A stretch of 61,250 nt of DNA, from NCBI GenBank assembly GCA_945888515.1, contig CAMDAD010000018.1, positions 1 to 61,250 of the forward strand, read 5' to 3'. The position numbers were made by a program, and so were the translations under genes. The stretch comes from Akkermansia muciniphila. Lineage in GTDB: Bacteria > Verrucomicrobiota > Verrucomicrobiia > Verrucomicrobiales > Akkermansiaceae. The notes below the pieces were generated by a model. It saw only the letters and a program-made list of their open reading frames with translations. It was not told the origin of the DNA and searched no databases. Shown here in pieces: positions 45,081-55,161 of the stretch (positions are counted from its first letter, which is position 1; the number at the start of each line of letters is the position of its first letter).

Positions 45081-47852
45081 ATGGAAGAAATGAGCCTGCG
45101 CCGCAGAGTCGATTTGCTGGAGGAGGAAATTCGCGACTTGCACCGCAGAATGCAACTGCTGGAGCCAAGAGCGGAGGTCGCTCCCGAGCCAATCGCTTTC
45201 ATGTCGGAAATGCCTGCCACAGAGGAAGCGATCAGCGCCCCACCAGTCGTTCTTCCCCCACCCTTACCGCTAGTGACAGAGCCAGCGGCTCAGAGCAAAA
45301 TGAAAGAAGGCTTTCAGGCGGCAAACATCGTCGCAGAGGCGGAGATGCGCTTGGAAACGGAGCTGGTAGAGGAGCCACCGATGGCAGCAGAGAAGCATCC
45401 GCGGATGCCCGATACCGGAAATGCGGAGCTCCTGATGGGGCAGGTCTGGGCGGTGCGTATGGGCGTGTTGCTCTTGTTCACAGGATTCGTGTTTCTGGCG
45501 AACTACGCGTGGGAGCACTACATCAGCCAGCTCGGCGCGATGCCGAGACTCCTCATGCTGACCCTGCTCGCGGCGGGTGGCGTGGTGGCTGGGGAAATCA
45601 TGCGCCGCAAGCCACGGTTGGGAACCTTTGGCGAAGTGATTGCCGCGGGTGGACTGGCGGCGCTTTACTATTGTGCCTTTGCCTCGCATCACATCGATCG
45701 CCTGCGAGTGATCGATAGCCCATCGCTGGGTGCGATTCTTCTAACGATCACGGGGCTGGGAATCCTCGGCTATGGTGCCTGGCGTCGCGCCTCGGTGATG
45801 TGCGCCATCGCTTTGTTGCTGAGTTTTTATGGCACCTCGATCCAGCCCGTAGTTCTCACCGCGATGATTTCCGGACTGATCGTAGCGGCGGTGGGTGCGT
45901 GGCTTTGTTTGCATTTTCAATGGAAATCGCTGGGCTTGGTCGGACTGATCGGGGCCTATGTCGCCTTCACCCTATGGCAAGGTTTGTTGTATGAAGCGCC
46001 TGCGTTCAGCCTTGGCTCGTGGTTTTTATGCAGCTACTGGCTGCTTTATCATGCGGTGATTTTGCACAAGAAAAATCCCTGGGACACGCATGGCACGGTG
46101 GTGATCTGCACTATGAATTACGGCTTGCTCGCCGCGTATCTGCCCTTTGATTGGTCGCTCTTCTCTTGGGATTCGCGCTGTTGGATGGTGTATGGCGTCT
46201 TGTCCGTGATTTCTCTGGCCATCTGGCGCTGGCTGGAAGGATCGCGCGGTCGGCATTTGCTGAGCGAGACGTTTCTGATGCAGGGCATCGGACTGCTGGC
46301 GCTCGCCATCGTGACGAAGTGGAGCGGACATGAGCTTTTCCTGATCCTCGCGGTCAATGGTCTGGCGCTGTTAGGTTGGGATCGTTTCAGCCGGCGCAAA
46401 AACATCGAGGTGAGTGGGTGGTTGCTGCTGCTTTTGTCTGCGCTGTTTGCGCTGATCGCGGGACAGGAGGCCTTGGCATCGTGGATCTGGGCGGTGTATG
46501 CGCTGCTGCTTTTATTAGGGGTTTGCGTGGCGCGCCGCGACGCGCTCGGAACGGTCGCGCACGAACCAGCACGCGATGTCTGCCGCTGGGCTGTATCCGC
46601 TATCTCATTGATCGCACTGGTCACAGGCGTGTTGAGTCCGATGGTGGAGTTTCGGGGTGCGCTCGTGATGATTGCCCTTTCGATCCTTTTCACTGCATCA
46701 TACCGCTTCCTGCGCGATCGCTTTCCTGCTCCGGAATTTGCCTATCAGGCGCTGGGTGCCGCGATTCTTGCGGAGGTTGTTTTATGCGGAAATGCCCATC
46801 TCGCTCATGAGTGGGTGCTGATGACGGGAGTGTGCCTCGCCTGGATCCACGCTCTAGTGCATCCGCAGACCATCGAGCAATGGAGAATCCCCAAGAGCAC
46901 GGAGCACCATGGCATCCTTTTGACGGTTTTCGCGTGGACGCTGATGGGCTCCTATTTTTATGCCAAAACGCCTTTTGATTCTTGGCCACCAGTGATCGCA
47001 GCGATCATCATGGTAGGACTTCATGCACTGGCACGAGTGATGAAATGGGACATTGTTCGCGGCACGGCACCCTTCTTTGCCTTTGCCGTGATGTATCTGA
47101 CATTACCGAATCTGCTCGGGGCAACGCTGCCGCTCTATACGGTTTATACGATTCTGTTAGGCTATGCCGCGTGCCTGACCTTGCGATCCCCGCATCCCCA
47201 TCTAGCAGCACCTCCCCTGCTCTGCGGAGCGATAGGGATCGCTTGGCTTTTCGCGCACGAATCGCATGGCTGCATCTATCTTCTGCTTCTGCCGCTGGCA
47301 CTCTGCCTGAGCCCGTTGAGCCGAAGCACGATCTGGCGCTGCGCGATGGGACTGTGGGCGGTGCTCTCGTTTCTTTATTTTACCGAGGAACCGAACGACC
47401 GCTGGCTCACGTATTCCGTTCCCGTTTTGTGGGTGGGCGCGCTGGCATTTCGGGCGCGAGTGAAAGGAGGACTCTCGGTGAGCTACACCAAGATCATCGC
47501 GGTGCTGATCACCCTTACCACCGCAGGAAAAGCAACGTCATGGGTCGGCATGGACGGGGGCACGCATCAACTGACCATCCTCTGGGCACTGCTGGCCGCA
47601 TTGTGTTTTGCGATCGGTTTCCTCATCAAAGAAGCCATCATGAGGCTGATGATGTTGCTACTGCTACTGGCGAGCATGATCCATATTCTGGCAAGCGTCT
47701 GGCAACTCGGCACGCTGATGCGCATCGCGAGCTTTTTGGTAACAGGTCTGATTTTCCTCTTGCTGGGCTACGTCTACAACAAGCACCCGGAGTGGTTCGG
47801 CAAGAGCGGGGAAAAAAGCCCGACTCCGACGGCGGAAGAGGATCCAGCGTGA
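45081..47852 (+). CDS. DUF2339 polytopic membrane protein
   Basis: A 923-residue protein with an N-terminal coiled coil (LRRRVDLLEEEIRDLHRR), a proline-rich linker, and then some 25 or more membrane segments over residues about 130-900, the pattern of DUF2339. The first membrane block, GVLLLFTGFVFLANYAWEH, is the family hallmark. Function is unknown; related proteins are envelope proteins of many Gram-negative bacteria. The start is MEEMSLRRR (45081); the open frame extends to 44901 across the divergent gene's start. It ends 80 bases before tRNA-Val. Confidence 0.85.
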   Translation: MEEMSLRRRVDLLEEEIRDLHRRMQLLEPRAEVAPEPIAFMSEMPATEEAISAPPVVLPPPLPLVTEPAAQSKMKEGFQAANIVAEAEMRLETELVEEPPMAAEKHPRMPDTGNAELLMGQVWAVRMGVLLLFTGFVFLANYAWEHYISQLGAMPRLLMLTLLAAGGVVAGEIMRRKPRLGTFGEVIAAGGLAALYYCAFASHHIDRLRVIDSPSLGAILLTITGLGILGYGAWRRASVMCAIALLLSFYGTSIQPVVLTAMISGLIVAAVGAWLCLHFQWKSLGLVGLIGAYVAFTLWQGLLYEAPAFSLGSWFLCSYWLLYHAVILHKKNPWDTHGTVVICTMNYGLLAAYLPFDWSLFSWDSRCWMVYGVLSVISLAIWRWLEGSRGRHLLSETFLMQGIGLLALAIVTKWSGHELFLILAVNGLALLGWDRFSRRKNIEVSGWLLLLLSALFALIAGQEALASWIWAVYALLLLLGVCVARRDALGTVAHEPARDVCRWAVSAISLIALVTGVLSPMVEFRGALVMIALSILFTASYRFLRDRFPAPEFAYQALGAAILAEVVLCGNAHLAHEWVLMTGVCLAWIHALVHPQTIEQWRIPKSTEHHGILLTVFAWTLMGSYFYAKTPFDSWPPVIAAIIMVGLHALARVMKWDIVRGTAPFFAFAVMYLTLPNLLGATLPLYTVYTILLGYAACLTLRSPHPHLAAPPLLCGAIGIAWLFAHESHGCIYLLLLPLALCLSPLSRSTIWRCAMGLWAVLSFLYFTEEPNDRWLTYSVPVLWVGALAFRARVKGGLSVSYTKIIAVLITLTTAGKATSWVGMDGGTHQLTILWALLAALCFAIGFLIKEAIMRLMMLLLLLASMIHILASVWQLGTLMRIASFLVTGLIFLLLGYVYNKHPEWFGKSGEKSPTPTAEEDPA

Positions 47853-47932
47853 GTGATGAGATGTCTGCGAAAAAAATTGTGTTATCCGCTTGCCATCGGC
47901 GGAAAATTTCGTATTTTCTGCCTCCCACCCAT

Positions 47933-48007
47933 GCACGGGTAGCTCAGCGGTAGAGCAACCGGTTTACACCCGGTCGGTCGGCGGTTCGATCCCGTCCCCG
48001 TGTACCA
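47933..48007 (+). tRNA. tRNA-Val (anticodon TAC)
   Basis: A full cloverleaf: acceptor GCACGGG with CCCGTGT, D arm GCTC/GAGC, anticodon stem ACCGG/CCGGT with loop TTTACAC giving anticodon TAC, and a T arm around TTCGATC. The 3' CCA is encoded in the genome (48005-48007), unlike the tRNA-Thr of this window. Confidence 0.95.
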
Positions 48008-48018
48008 TCTTTTTTCCA

Positions 48019-48052
48019 ACGAACCAGTGTCTGAGACATGGTTCGTTTTTTT
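48019..48052 (+). terminator. Rho-independent terminator of tRNA-Val
   Basis: ACGAACCA pairs with TGGTTCGT and runs into seven T, 12 bases after the tRNA. It ends only 20 bases before the next start codon, so that gene needs a promoter overlapping the terminator or translates from read-through. Confidence 0.9.
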
Positions 48053-48071
48053 ATGTGAATCGACTTTTTCT

Positions 48072-48584
48072 ATGGACACTGTAACGCATGCCTTGCTGCC
48101 CGTGATCATCACCGCCGTGGCGTTGCGGGACAAGCGACCGGATTGGTTGTGCGGGCGCGGTGGTTGGATCGTCATCGGCATCGCCGGAGCGCTGCCCGAT
48201 CTGCTCTCGCCGCATCTAAGCATTGAGTCGCGACTGAACAGTTGGTCGCACGGCCTGCCGTATTGGCTCCTGCTGAGTTCCCTGATCTTGCTGTCGAGCA
48301 CCATGCCGCGCAGCATCTGGAACTGGCGACTCGCCATGATCGCTTGGCTAGCCTATGGATTGCATTTGTTTTGCGATGGCATTTCCGGCGGCATCAATCT
48401 GCTCTATCCCTATCGCAATCTGATCTGGGGTGACTACTGGGTGCCACCCATCTACTGGATCCCGCTGGACATCCTCTGCGTGCTCGTTTGCTACGGGATG
48501 TTCCGACTGAAACCACTGTGGCAAAAGCGCCGTAAACAAGAAGCCGCCGCCCACAATCGTGCGGACGACGGCAGAATTCGTTAG
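48072..48584 (+). CDS. YdjM-like membrane-bound metal-dependent hydrolase family protein
   Basis: A 170-residue integral membrane protein with about five membrane segments. MDTVTHALLP, GALPDLLSPH and AYGLHLFCDGIS carry the histidines and aspartates that define the YdjM / DUF457 family, a predicted membrane-embedded metalloenzyme of unknown substrate. The start at 48072 is the first ATG after the tRNA terminator; the open frame extends into the tRNA. It converges on the oxidoreductase gene 8 bases away. Confidence 0.82.
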   Translation: MDTVTHALLPVIITAVALRDKRPDWLCGRGGWIVIGIAGALPDLLSPHLSIESRLNSWSHGLPYWLLLSSLILLSSTMPRSIWNWRLAMIAWLAYGLHLFCDGISGGINLLYPYRNLIWGDYWVPPIYWIPLDILCVLVCYGMFRLKPLWQKRRKQEAAAHNRADDGRIR

Positions 48585-48592
48585 ACTGCGAT

Positions 48593-49759
48593 TCAGTAGT
48601 CGAGCTTAGTCCAAGCCGCGTTGTTTTTCGATGACTTCACGGCCGCCTCGATGAAGGCCATACCGGTGACGCCATCGTCCACTGTCGGAAAATCATAACC
48701 ATCGGCGGGCTCGGGATTACCCAAAATAGCATCGGTGATCGCCTCGGCCGCCGCGCAATAGATGTTCGCAAAAGCCTCGATGAATGCCTCCGGATGGCCA
48801 AAGGGAGTGCGGGTGTTTTTCTGAGCCGCAGGACCATTGTAGCTGTTGCCGCGACGCCAAATTTGACGCGGTTGATCGGCGAATTTCACGATCAGCTCAT
48901 TCGGATGTTCCTGATGCCACTCGATCGATGCCTCGGTGCCGTAAATGCGGACGTTCAGGTTGTTTTCGTCACCAGTGGAAATTTGCGACGCATAGAGAAC
49001 GCCGCGCGCGCCGCCTTTGTAGCGCAGAAGCATGCTGCCATCGTCATCGAGCGGACGCCCTGGGATGAAGGTATTGAGCTCCGCTGCAACTTCTTCGAGT
49101 TCCAGCCCGCTGATGTATTGCGCGAGATTTTCCGCATGCGTGCCGATATCGCCGATGCAGTTGGAAACGCCCGAGACACTCGGGTCCATGCGCCAGTTCG
49201 AGATGGCGCCATCGGTCGCGTCCTTCAGTGCAGAAATAGCGTAGCCCTGCGGGTATTCTGCGACCACTTTGAGGATGCGACCGAGTTTTCCCTCGCGCAC
49301 CATAGCACGGGCCTCCTTGACCATCGGATAGCCGGTGTAGTTGTGGGTCAGCGCGAACACCAGTCCGCTTTTTTTCACGATCTCGCGCAGCTCCTTGCCC
49401 TCGGCGAGAGAAAATGCCAACGGCTTCTCGCAGATCACGTGAATGCCCGCTTCCAGAAACGTCTTGGCTACCTTGTAGTGCAGGTCGTTGCGAGCGACAA
49501 TGCTAACGAAGTCGATACGCTCGCCCAAGGGCAATGCGGCTTCTGCAGTCGCCATTTCCTCATAACTGGTGTAAACGCGGGAGGGATCGAGGAACAGGTC
49601 CTGGCCGGAGAGTTTCGACTTCTCGGCATTCGAGGAAAAACAGCCTGCGACCAGTTCGATCTTGCCATCGAGATTCGCCGCCATGCGGTGAACCGCGCCA
49701 ATGAATGCTCCGCGTCCGCCGCCGACCATTCCCATTCTGAGTTTGCGATTGAGTGACAT
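48593..49759 (-). CDS. Gfo/Idh/MocA-family oxidoreductase
   Basis: A 388-residue NAD(P)-dependent sugar dehydrogenase-like enzyme. It has the N-terminal nucleotide-binding motif MGMVGGGRGAFIGAVHR (about 9-25), the catalytic lysine in CEKPLAF and the substrate-domain stretch NCIGDIGTHAENLAQ. The family covers glucose-fructose oxidoreductase and inositol dehydrogenase; members with this GGGRGAFIG start are frequent in PVC bacteria, usually in carbohydrate use. No signal peptide. It is preceded by the Nudix gene on the same strand. Confidence 0.92.
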   Translation of the reverse strand: MSLNRKLRMGMVGGGRGAFIGAVHRMAANLDGKIELVAGCFSSNAEKSKLSGQDLFLDPSRVYTSYEEMATAEAALPLGERIDFVSIVARNDLHYKVAKTFLEAGIHVICEKPLAFSLAEGKELREIVKKSGLVFALTHNYTGYPMVKEARAMVREGKLGRILKVVAEYPQGYAISALKDATDGAISNWRMDPSVSGVSNCIGDIGTHAENLAQYISGLELEEVAAELNTFIPGRPLDDDGSMLLRYKGGARGVLYASQISTGDENNLNVRIYGTEASIEWHQEHPNELIVKFADQPRQIWRRGNSYNGPAAQKNTRTPFGHPEAFIEAFANIYCAAAEAITDAILGNPEPADGYDFPTVDDGVTGMAFIEAAVKSSKNNAAWTKLDY

Positions 49760-49835
49760 ATGTTGAGTGAGAAATGTGGCACCACAAAAACCACGGGATC
49801 ACGACCGATGTCGAGCAAAATCCTTGCACTAGCCA

Positions 49836-50225
49836 CTACTCACACTCTGACACGTATTCCCGCCACACCGGCACATCCGCAGGGGCCCAGTCCAGCGCGG
49901 AAAACTCCTCAGTGGAACACCAGCACATGGCCGCATGCTCCAGTGCGCGTGGCACTCCCTCGGTGATGCGACAGACAAAAGGCAAGAGCCGTATGGCCCC
50001 GCGACCGTAGTCCCACTCGACCGGACGGAGCGATCTTCCGCAGCACACTTCGATCGCGAGCTCCTCGCGCATTTCACGGATCAGCGCCGCTTCCGGCATT
50101 TCACCAGGCTCGACCTTACCACCGGGAAACTCCCACAATCCGCCGAGATGCGAGCCATGGGCCCGCTGACATACAAGCACTCGACCATCTTCCCGAACCA
50201 AAATCGCACAAACCACGTGCACCAT
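49836..50225 (-). CDS. Nudix hydrolase (MutT-like)
   Basis: A 129-residue single-domain Nudix hydrolase. The Nudix box is complete: GGKVEPGEMPEAALIREMRE followed by EL, with the metal-binding glutamates. The N-terminal VVCAILVREDGRVLVCQRA and the substrate region GLWEFPGG are like MutT/8-oxo-dGTP diphosphatase, so nucleotide sanitation is likely. It is near the Gfo/Idh/MocA gene (76 bases between) but functionally unrelated as far as I can see. Start at MVHVVCAIL. Confidence 0.9.
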   Translation of the reverse strand: MVHVVCAILVREDGRVLVCQRAHGSHLGGLWEFPGGKVEPGEMPEAALIREMREELAIEVCCGRSLRPVEWDYGRGAIRLLPFVCRITEGVPRALEHAAMCWCSTEEFSALDWAPADVPVWREYVSECE

Positions 50226-50453
50226 GGCGGCAGTGTGAGGGATGAGCGCGTGAGGTCAATCGGGAAAAACAGCGCCTTATGTCGCAGCACTTTATCATCG
50301 TTGCGAAACTTGGCAGTTAGCTGGATATCTCGTGCAGTAACAAAATGACATAGACCACAATTTTGACACCGGCAGATAAAGGTGGATATGGCGCCTTCAA
50401 TCCGAGAACGAGCACAACCTCACCGGGAGAGCCATGCAACGCCTGAGCTTTGA
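50226..50453. other. intergenic region, nothing assigned
   Basis: Between the Nudix start and a possible small ORF. No terminator or clear promoter for the divergent genes is seen. Confidence 0.4.
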
Positions 50454-50600
50454 GTGGCTAAACTGAAAGTCAGCCACCTCATGATCGTGAGCGACAAACG
50501 CAGCCCCTCCGGTCACTGCATGTTGCTGCATTTCATCAGCGCTGGTGCTCGCGTGGAAGATGGCCTCTTCACCTACCCGCTGACCGAACATTTCCGCTGA
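50454..50600 (+). CDS. possible 48-residue small protein
   Basis: A GTG-started frame with genome-like codon use (CTG, GTG, CGC, AGC), containing SGHCMLLHFISAGARVEDG and ending LTEHFR. No family is recognised. It could be a real small protein, or the decayed end of a larger gene since the frame is stopped just upstream (TGA 50450-50452). It lies before the DUF1549 gene. Confidence 0.25.
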   Translation: MAKLKVSHLMIVSDKRSPSGHCMLLHFISAGARVEDGLFTYPLTEHFR

Positions 50601-50692
50601 AAATAACCTCTACAATCGATGGCATACAAGTTGACAGCGTGGGCTTCCGAGCGAAAGATTCTGCTAGTGAATCGCGTAATTGCCTAGCAAAA

Positions 50693-53600
50693 ATGAAACA
50701 TTTCCGTCCCAGCCTTCTCTCTCTGATGCTCCTGCCCGCTTGGTTGCAGGCGGAGGAAAAACTTTCGTTCAATCGCGACATCCGGCCTATCCTCAGCGAT
50801 AAATGCATCGGCTGCCACGGGCCCGATGCCAAGCATCGCGAAGCAGGCCTGCGTCTCGATCTACCCGAGGCCGCCTACGCTCCGCTCACCGAGAGCCAAG
50901 GCTTTGCCATCGTGCCGGGCAAACCGGAGGAAAGTCACGTCATGAAACGAATCGACTCGAAAGATCCTGATTCCATCATGCCTCCGCCCAAGTCGCACAA
51001 GACTTTCACCAAGACCGAGCGCGATCTCATCGAGCGCTGGATCCGCGAAGGAGCCGTCTATCAACCGCATTGGTCTTACACCCCCTTGGTGCGCCCCGCA
51101 GTGCCGGCAGTCAAAGGCGAGATCAACAATCCGATCGATGCATTCATCCTCGACCCCTTGGAAAAAAAGGGCATCTCGCCTAGCTCCGAGGCCGCGCCTA
51201 ACGATTTACTGCGTCGCCTCAGCCTCGATCTCACCGGTCTGCCGCCCTCACCGCAGGAAGTCTCAGCTTTTTTGCAAGCGCCTGCCGGATACGATAAAAA
51301 AGTCGAAGCACTACTCGCCTCACCCCGCTATGGCGAGCGCATGGCGGTGCCGTGGCTGGACGCCGTGCGCTATGCCGATACCGTCGGTTTCCACGGCGAT
51401 CAAAACATGCGCGTCTTCGCCTACCGCGATTACGTGATCGATAGCTTCAATCGGAATAAACCTTTCGATGTCTTCACGCGTGAGCAGATCGCCGGCGACT
51501 TACTACCCAACGCCACCGATGAACAACGCATCGCTTCTGCATTCAATCGGCTCAACCTGATGACGCGCGAGGGCGGTGCCCAGCCCAAAGAGTATCTTGC
51601 CAAGTCCTCTGCCGACCGCGTGCGCGCCATAGGCATCGCCTTTCTCGGGCAGACCACCGGCTGTGCCGAATGCCACGATCACAAATACGACCCGATCACC
51701 GCAAAGGACTTTTACTCCCTAGCGGCATTCTTTGCGGATGTGCAGCAATGGGGCGTCTACGGCGATTACAACTACACGCCGAATCCCGAACTACGCGGCG
51801 TAAACAATGACTTCCCCTTTCCTCCCGAACTAGTCTCTCAGTCCCCAGCATTGCTGGAGCGCATGAAACGTATCGAGGCAGACATTCATTCGCTGTTAGG
51901 AAAAGTTCCCGTCGCCACCGAAACGCTCGCAGCTTGGCGCAATTCGATCAAATCTTATGCAAATGCTCATCCCGATGGCTGGCGCACGATGGTAGTAAAA
52001 TCTACGACAAGTAAAAAAAATACACCCATCACTATGCAAGCCGATGGCAGTGCCACCGCGTCAGGTGCTCTGGTCAAGGATGAGGAAATTCTTTACGATC
52101 TCGGCGATGGCATCACCGGTAGCATCGGCAGCCTGCGCATCGAGGCGATACCAGATGAATCACTGAACGGTTTCGTTGGCCGCTCGCCAGAAGGACATTT
52201 CACACTCACTCCCAGCGTCGAGATCATCGATGCCGCGGGCAAGGTGATACCAGTCAAGATCGCCTACAGCCAAGCCGACCTCAATCGTCCCGCAGGATAC
52301 GCGAATGGCTTTGAAAAAAGCATCAGCTTCGGTGCCACCTGGATGAGCGCGCCCGCACTGCTCGAACAACCTGCCACGCTTACCAAACGAACGCAGACCG
52401 CGGTGCTCTGCTTTGCCACGCCGACGGCTATCCCTGTGGGCAGTAGGCTCGCCGTTCGTGTGAAATCAGCGGATGTCGGACGCCTGCGTTTCTCTACCTC
52501 GCCCGTGCTCAACCCTGTGCCAGGACAGCCCGCATTCAGCCAACGATTCCTCAACGAAATCGATCGCAGCACCGTTCCCTATCACCTCTGCTCCACGATC
52601 GAAGCGAAGCTGCCCGCCGAATATCGATCCTTACTCACAGAAATGCGCCTCTGCCGCGGTGGATGGACGCGCACCGTCACCACCGTCTCCGTGCCCAAGG
52701 AAAAAAAACTCACCACACGCATCCTGCCGCGCGGCAATTGGCAGGACGAGAGCGGTCCCGTCGTCAAGCCCGCCGTGTTATCATTCCTTCCCCAAGACTC
52801 TCTGCCTAAAGACCGCGAGCTGACTCGTCTGGATCTCGCTCACTGGATCACCTCGAAAGAAAATCCTCTTACCGCCCGCAATTACGTCAATCGCTTGTGG
52901 AAACAATTTTTCGGCAAAGGACTGTCGAACATTCTCGATGACCTAGGAGGACAAGGCGAGGCCCCCACACACCCCGAATTGTTAGATTGGCTCGCCTGCG
53001 AATTCCGAGACTCCGGATGGGACACCAAGCATATGATTCGACTGATCGTTAGCAGCAAGACCTATCGCCAAGCCGCCGCCAACCGCAAGGATTTGTTAGA
53101 AACCGATCCCGCCAACCGCCTGCTCGCCCAGCAAAGCGCGCGTCGTCTGGATGCCGAGTTCATCCGCGACAACGCCCTCACCATAGCCGGACTGCTCGAT
53201 ATTTCCTACGCCGGCGGCCCACCAGCGAAACCCTATCAACCGCCCGGCTACTATACTGCCATCCAATTTCCGAATCGCGACTGGATCATGGACACGGGCC
53301 ACAGCCGCATGCGTCGTGGCATCTACACACATTGGCAACGCACTTTCATGCATCCAATGCTCGCAAACTTCGATGCTCCTTCACGCGAAGAGTGCAGCGC
53401 CGATCGGATGCAGGCCAACACGCCCCAGCAAGCGCTCACTCTGCTGAACGATCCCGTATTCGTCGAGGCCTCTCATGCCCTTGCCCTGCGCATCAAAGAC
53501 GCTGGTTCCGTGCAGGCATCGCTCACCCAAGCCTTCTCCCTAGCCCTCGCCCGCAGCCCGCGCGATGAGGAAATGAGAGGACTTGTGGAATTTTACAACA

Positions 53601-53722
53601 AACAACTCGCGCTCTTTACCTCTGGTGAGAGCAAAGCAAACCATCTGACAAACGAACAAGCAGCCCTCGCACAAACCTGCCGCGTGATTCTCAATCTGCA
53701 TGAATGCATCACGCGTTATTAA
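50693..53722 (+). CDS. secreted PSCyt1-DUF1549-DUF1553 cytochrome c protein
   Basis: A 1009-residue PVC-typical protein. A signal peptide (ending LQAEEK) precedes a planctomycete cytochrome c domain (PSCyt1) with haem motif CIGCHGPD. Then come DUF1549/PSCyt2 (about 150-360, with SADRVRAIGIAFLGQTTGCA and the motif CAECHDHKYDP, which also could hold haem), a central beta-rich domain (about 440-640), and C-terminal DUF1553/PSD1 (AHWITSKENPLTARNYVNRL, DNALTIAGLL, NTPQQALTLLND). It is paired with the DUF1501 gene 15 bases downstream; such pairs are abundant in Verrucomicrobia and Planctomycetes and are tied to polysaccharide or sulfated-substrate use, though the reaction is unknown. The ATG at 50693 gives the signal peptide. 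Confidence 0.9.
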   Translation: MKHFRPSLLSLMLLPAWLQAEEKLSFNRDIRPILSDKCIGCHGPDAKHREAGLRLDLPEAAYAPLTESQGFAIVPGKPEESHVMKRIDSKDPDSIMPPPKSHKTFTKTERDLIERWIREGAVYQPHWSYTPLVRPAVPAVKGEINNPIDAFILDPLEKKGISPSSEAAPNDLLRRLSLDLTGLPPSPQEVSAFLQAPAGYDKKVEALLASPRYGERMAVPWLDAVRYADTVGFHGDQNMRVFAYRDYVIDSFNRNKPFDVFTREQIAGDLLPNATDEQRIASAFNRLNLMTREGGAQPKEYLAKSSADRVRAIGIAFLGQTTGCAECHDHKYDPITAKDFYSLAAFFADVQQWGVYGDYNYTPNPELRGVNNDFPFPPELVSQSPALLERMKRIEADIHSLLGKVPVATETLAAWRNSIKSYANAHPDGWRTMVVKSTTSKKNTPITMQADGSATASGALVKDEEILYDLGDGITGSIGSLRIEAIPDESLNGFVGRSPEGHFTLTPSVEIIDAAGKVIPVKIAYSQADLNRPAGYANGFEKSISFGATWMSAPALLEQPATLTKRTQTAVLCFATPTAIPVGSRLAVRVKSADVGRLRFSTSPVLNPVPGQPAFSQRFLNEIDRSTVPYHLCSTIEAKLPAEYRSLLTEMRLCRGGWTRTVTTVSVPKEKKLTTRILPRGNWQDESGPVVKPAVLSFLPQDSLPKDRELTRLDLAHWITSKENPLTARNYVNRLWKQFFGKGLSNILDDLGGQGEAPTHPELLDWLACEFRDSGWDTKHMIRLIVSSKTYRQAAANRKDLLETDPANRLLAQQSARRLDAEFIRDNALTIAGLLDISYAGGPPAKPYQPPGYYTAIQFPNRDWIMDTGHSRMRRGIYTHWQRTFMHPMLANFDAPSREECSADRMQANTPQQALTLLNDPVFVEASHALALRIKDAGSVQASLTQAFSLALARSPRDEEMRGLVEFYNKQLALFTSGESKANHLTNEQAALAQTCRVILNLHECITRY

Positions 53723-53737
53723 CACTTTCACAACACC

Positions 53738-55150
53738 ATGATCGATCCACTTTCCATCAACCGTCGCTCATTCCTGGAAAAATCCTTCGCTGGCATCGGC
53801 GGCATGGCTTTTGCCTCGCTGATGCAGCAGGCGCGCGGCGAGCAGGCCCCGTGGCCAGGGCGCTATGATAACGCGCTTCATTTTGCCCCCAAAGCCAAAC
53901 GAGTGATTCACTTGTGCATGGCGGGCGGGCCTTCGCAGTTCGAATCCTACGATTACAAACCAGATCTCAACAAACTCAATGGACAGCCTTTTCCCGAGAG
54001 TTTCACCAAGGGTCAACAGCTCGCGCAGTTGCAAGGCGCCAAGCTCGTGGCGCGCGGTTCCTTTGCCAAGTTCCAGAAACACGGGCAATCCGGCATCTGG
54101 GTTTCTGATCTTTTTCCTCATATGGCAAAGGTGATTGACAACTTCACCGTGATCAACTCGATGACCACCGAGCAAATCAACCACGACCCCGCTCACGCGT
54201 TTTTCAACAGCGGCTCCATCGTCAAAGGCCGCCCCTCGATGGGATCGTGGTTGCTCTATGGACTCGGCGCGGAAACCTCTGACCTGCCCGGCTATATCGT
54301 ACTCATGTCCGCAGGCGGCGGTGGTGCACAACCGGTCAGCTCACGCCAATGGTCTTCTGGTTTTCTACCAGGGAAATACCAAGGCGTACAGTTTCAATCG
54401 AACGGTGCCGCCGTTCACTACCTCGGCAATCCCGATGGCGTTTGCCAATCAACGCAACGCCAAGTGGTCGATGAAATCAAACGCATGAACGGACTGTTAG
54501 CGGAGAGTCGTTACGACACCGAGATCGCCGCGCGCATCTCGCAATATGAAATGGCGTTCCGCATGCAGAGCTCGGTCCCGGGACTCACTGAACTCACCGG
54601 CGAACCGAAAAGCGTATTGGATCTCTACGGCATCAAGGAGGCGAACGAATCGAGCTTTGCCCGCAACTGCCTGCTCGCACGCCGGATGGTCGAGCGCGGT
54701 GTGCGCTTTGTCCAACTCTATCATCGGGCATGGGATCATCACAGCAACATCGAAAAAGACATGCCGTTTTCTGCGCGCAATACCGATCAGGCTACGGCGG
54801 CACTGATCATGGACCTGAAGCAGCGTGGGATGCTCGATGATACGCTGATCATCTGGGGCGGAGAATTTGGTCGCACACCGATGGGCCAAGGAACCGGTCG
54901 CGACCACCACATCAACGCCTTCAGCCTGCTCATGGCTGGCGGCGGTATCAAGGGGGGCATGGTCTATGGCAAGACGGATGAGCTCGGTTACGGAGTGGCA
55001 GAAAACAAAGTGACCGTGCACGACCTGCATGCGACCATGCTAAACCAGCTCGGCATCAACGACGCCGCGTTCACCTACAAGTTTCAGGGGCTAGACTTCA
55101 AACTCAGCGGCGTAGAGCCGGCGAAGGTTATCAGGAAGATCTTAAGTTGA
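53738..55150 (+). CDS. DUF1501 protein, Tat-exported, sulfatase-like fold
   Basis: A 470-residue DUF1501 protein with a Tat-like signal (INRRSFLEKSFAGIGGMAFA). The family shares the alkaline phosphatase/sulfatase fold; here HLCMAGGPSQFESYDYKP, FVQLYHRAWDHHSNI and GGEFGRTPMGQGTGRDHHI carry likely metal ligands. It lies 15 bases after the DUF1549/DUF1553 gene, its usual partner, so the pair probably form a secreted complex. Its stop lies 11 bases from the convergent toxin gene. Confidence 0.92.
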   Translation: MIDPLSINRRSFLEKSFAGIGGMAFASLMQQARGEQAPWPGRYDNALHFAPKAKRVIHLCMAGGPSQFESYDYKPDLNKLNGQPFPESFTKGQQLAQLQGAKLVARGSFAKFQKHGQSGIWVSDLFPHMAKVIDNFTVINSMTTEQINHDPAHAFFNSGSIVKGRPSMGSWLLYGLGAETSDLPGYIVLMSAGGGGAQPVSSRQWSSGFLPGKYQGVQFQSNGAAVHYLGNPDGVCQSTQRQVVDEIKRMNGLLAESRYDTEIAARISQYEMAFRMQSSVPGLTELTGEPKSVLDLYGIKEANESSFARNCLLARRMVERGVRFVQLYHRAWDHHSNIEKDMPFSARNTDQATAALIMDLKQRGMLDDTLIIWGGEFGRTPMGQGTGRDHHINAFSLLMAGGGIKGGMVYGKTDELGYGVAENKVTVHDLHATMLNQLGINDAAFTYKFQGLDFKLSGVEPAKVIRKILS

Positions 55151-55161
55151 TGATTGATTCG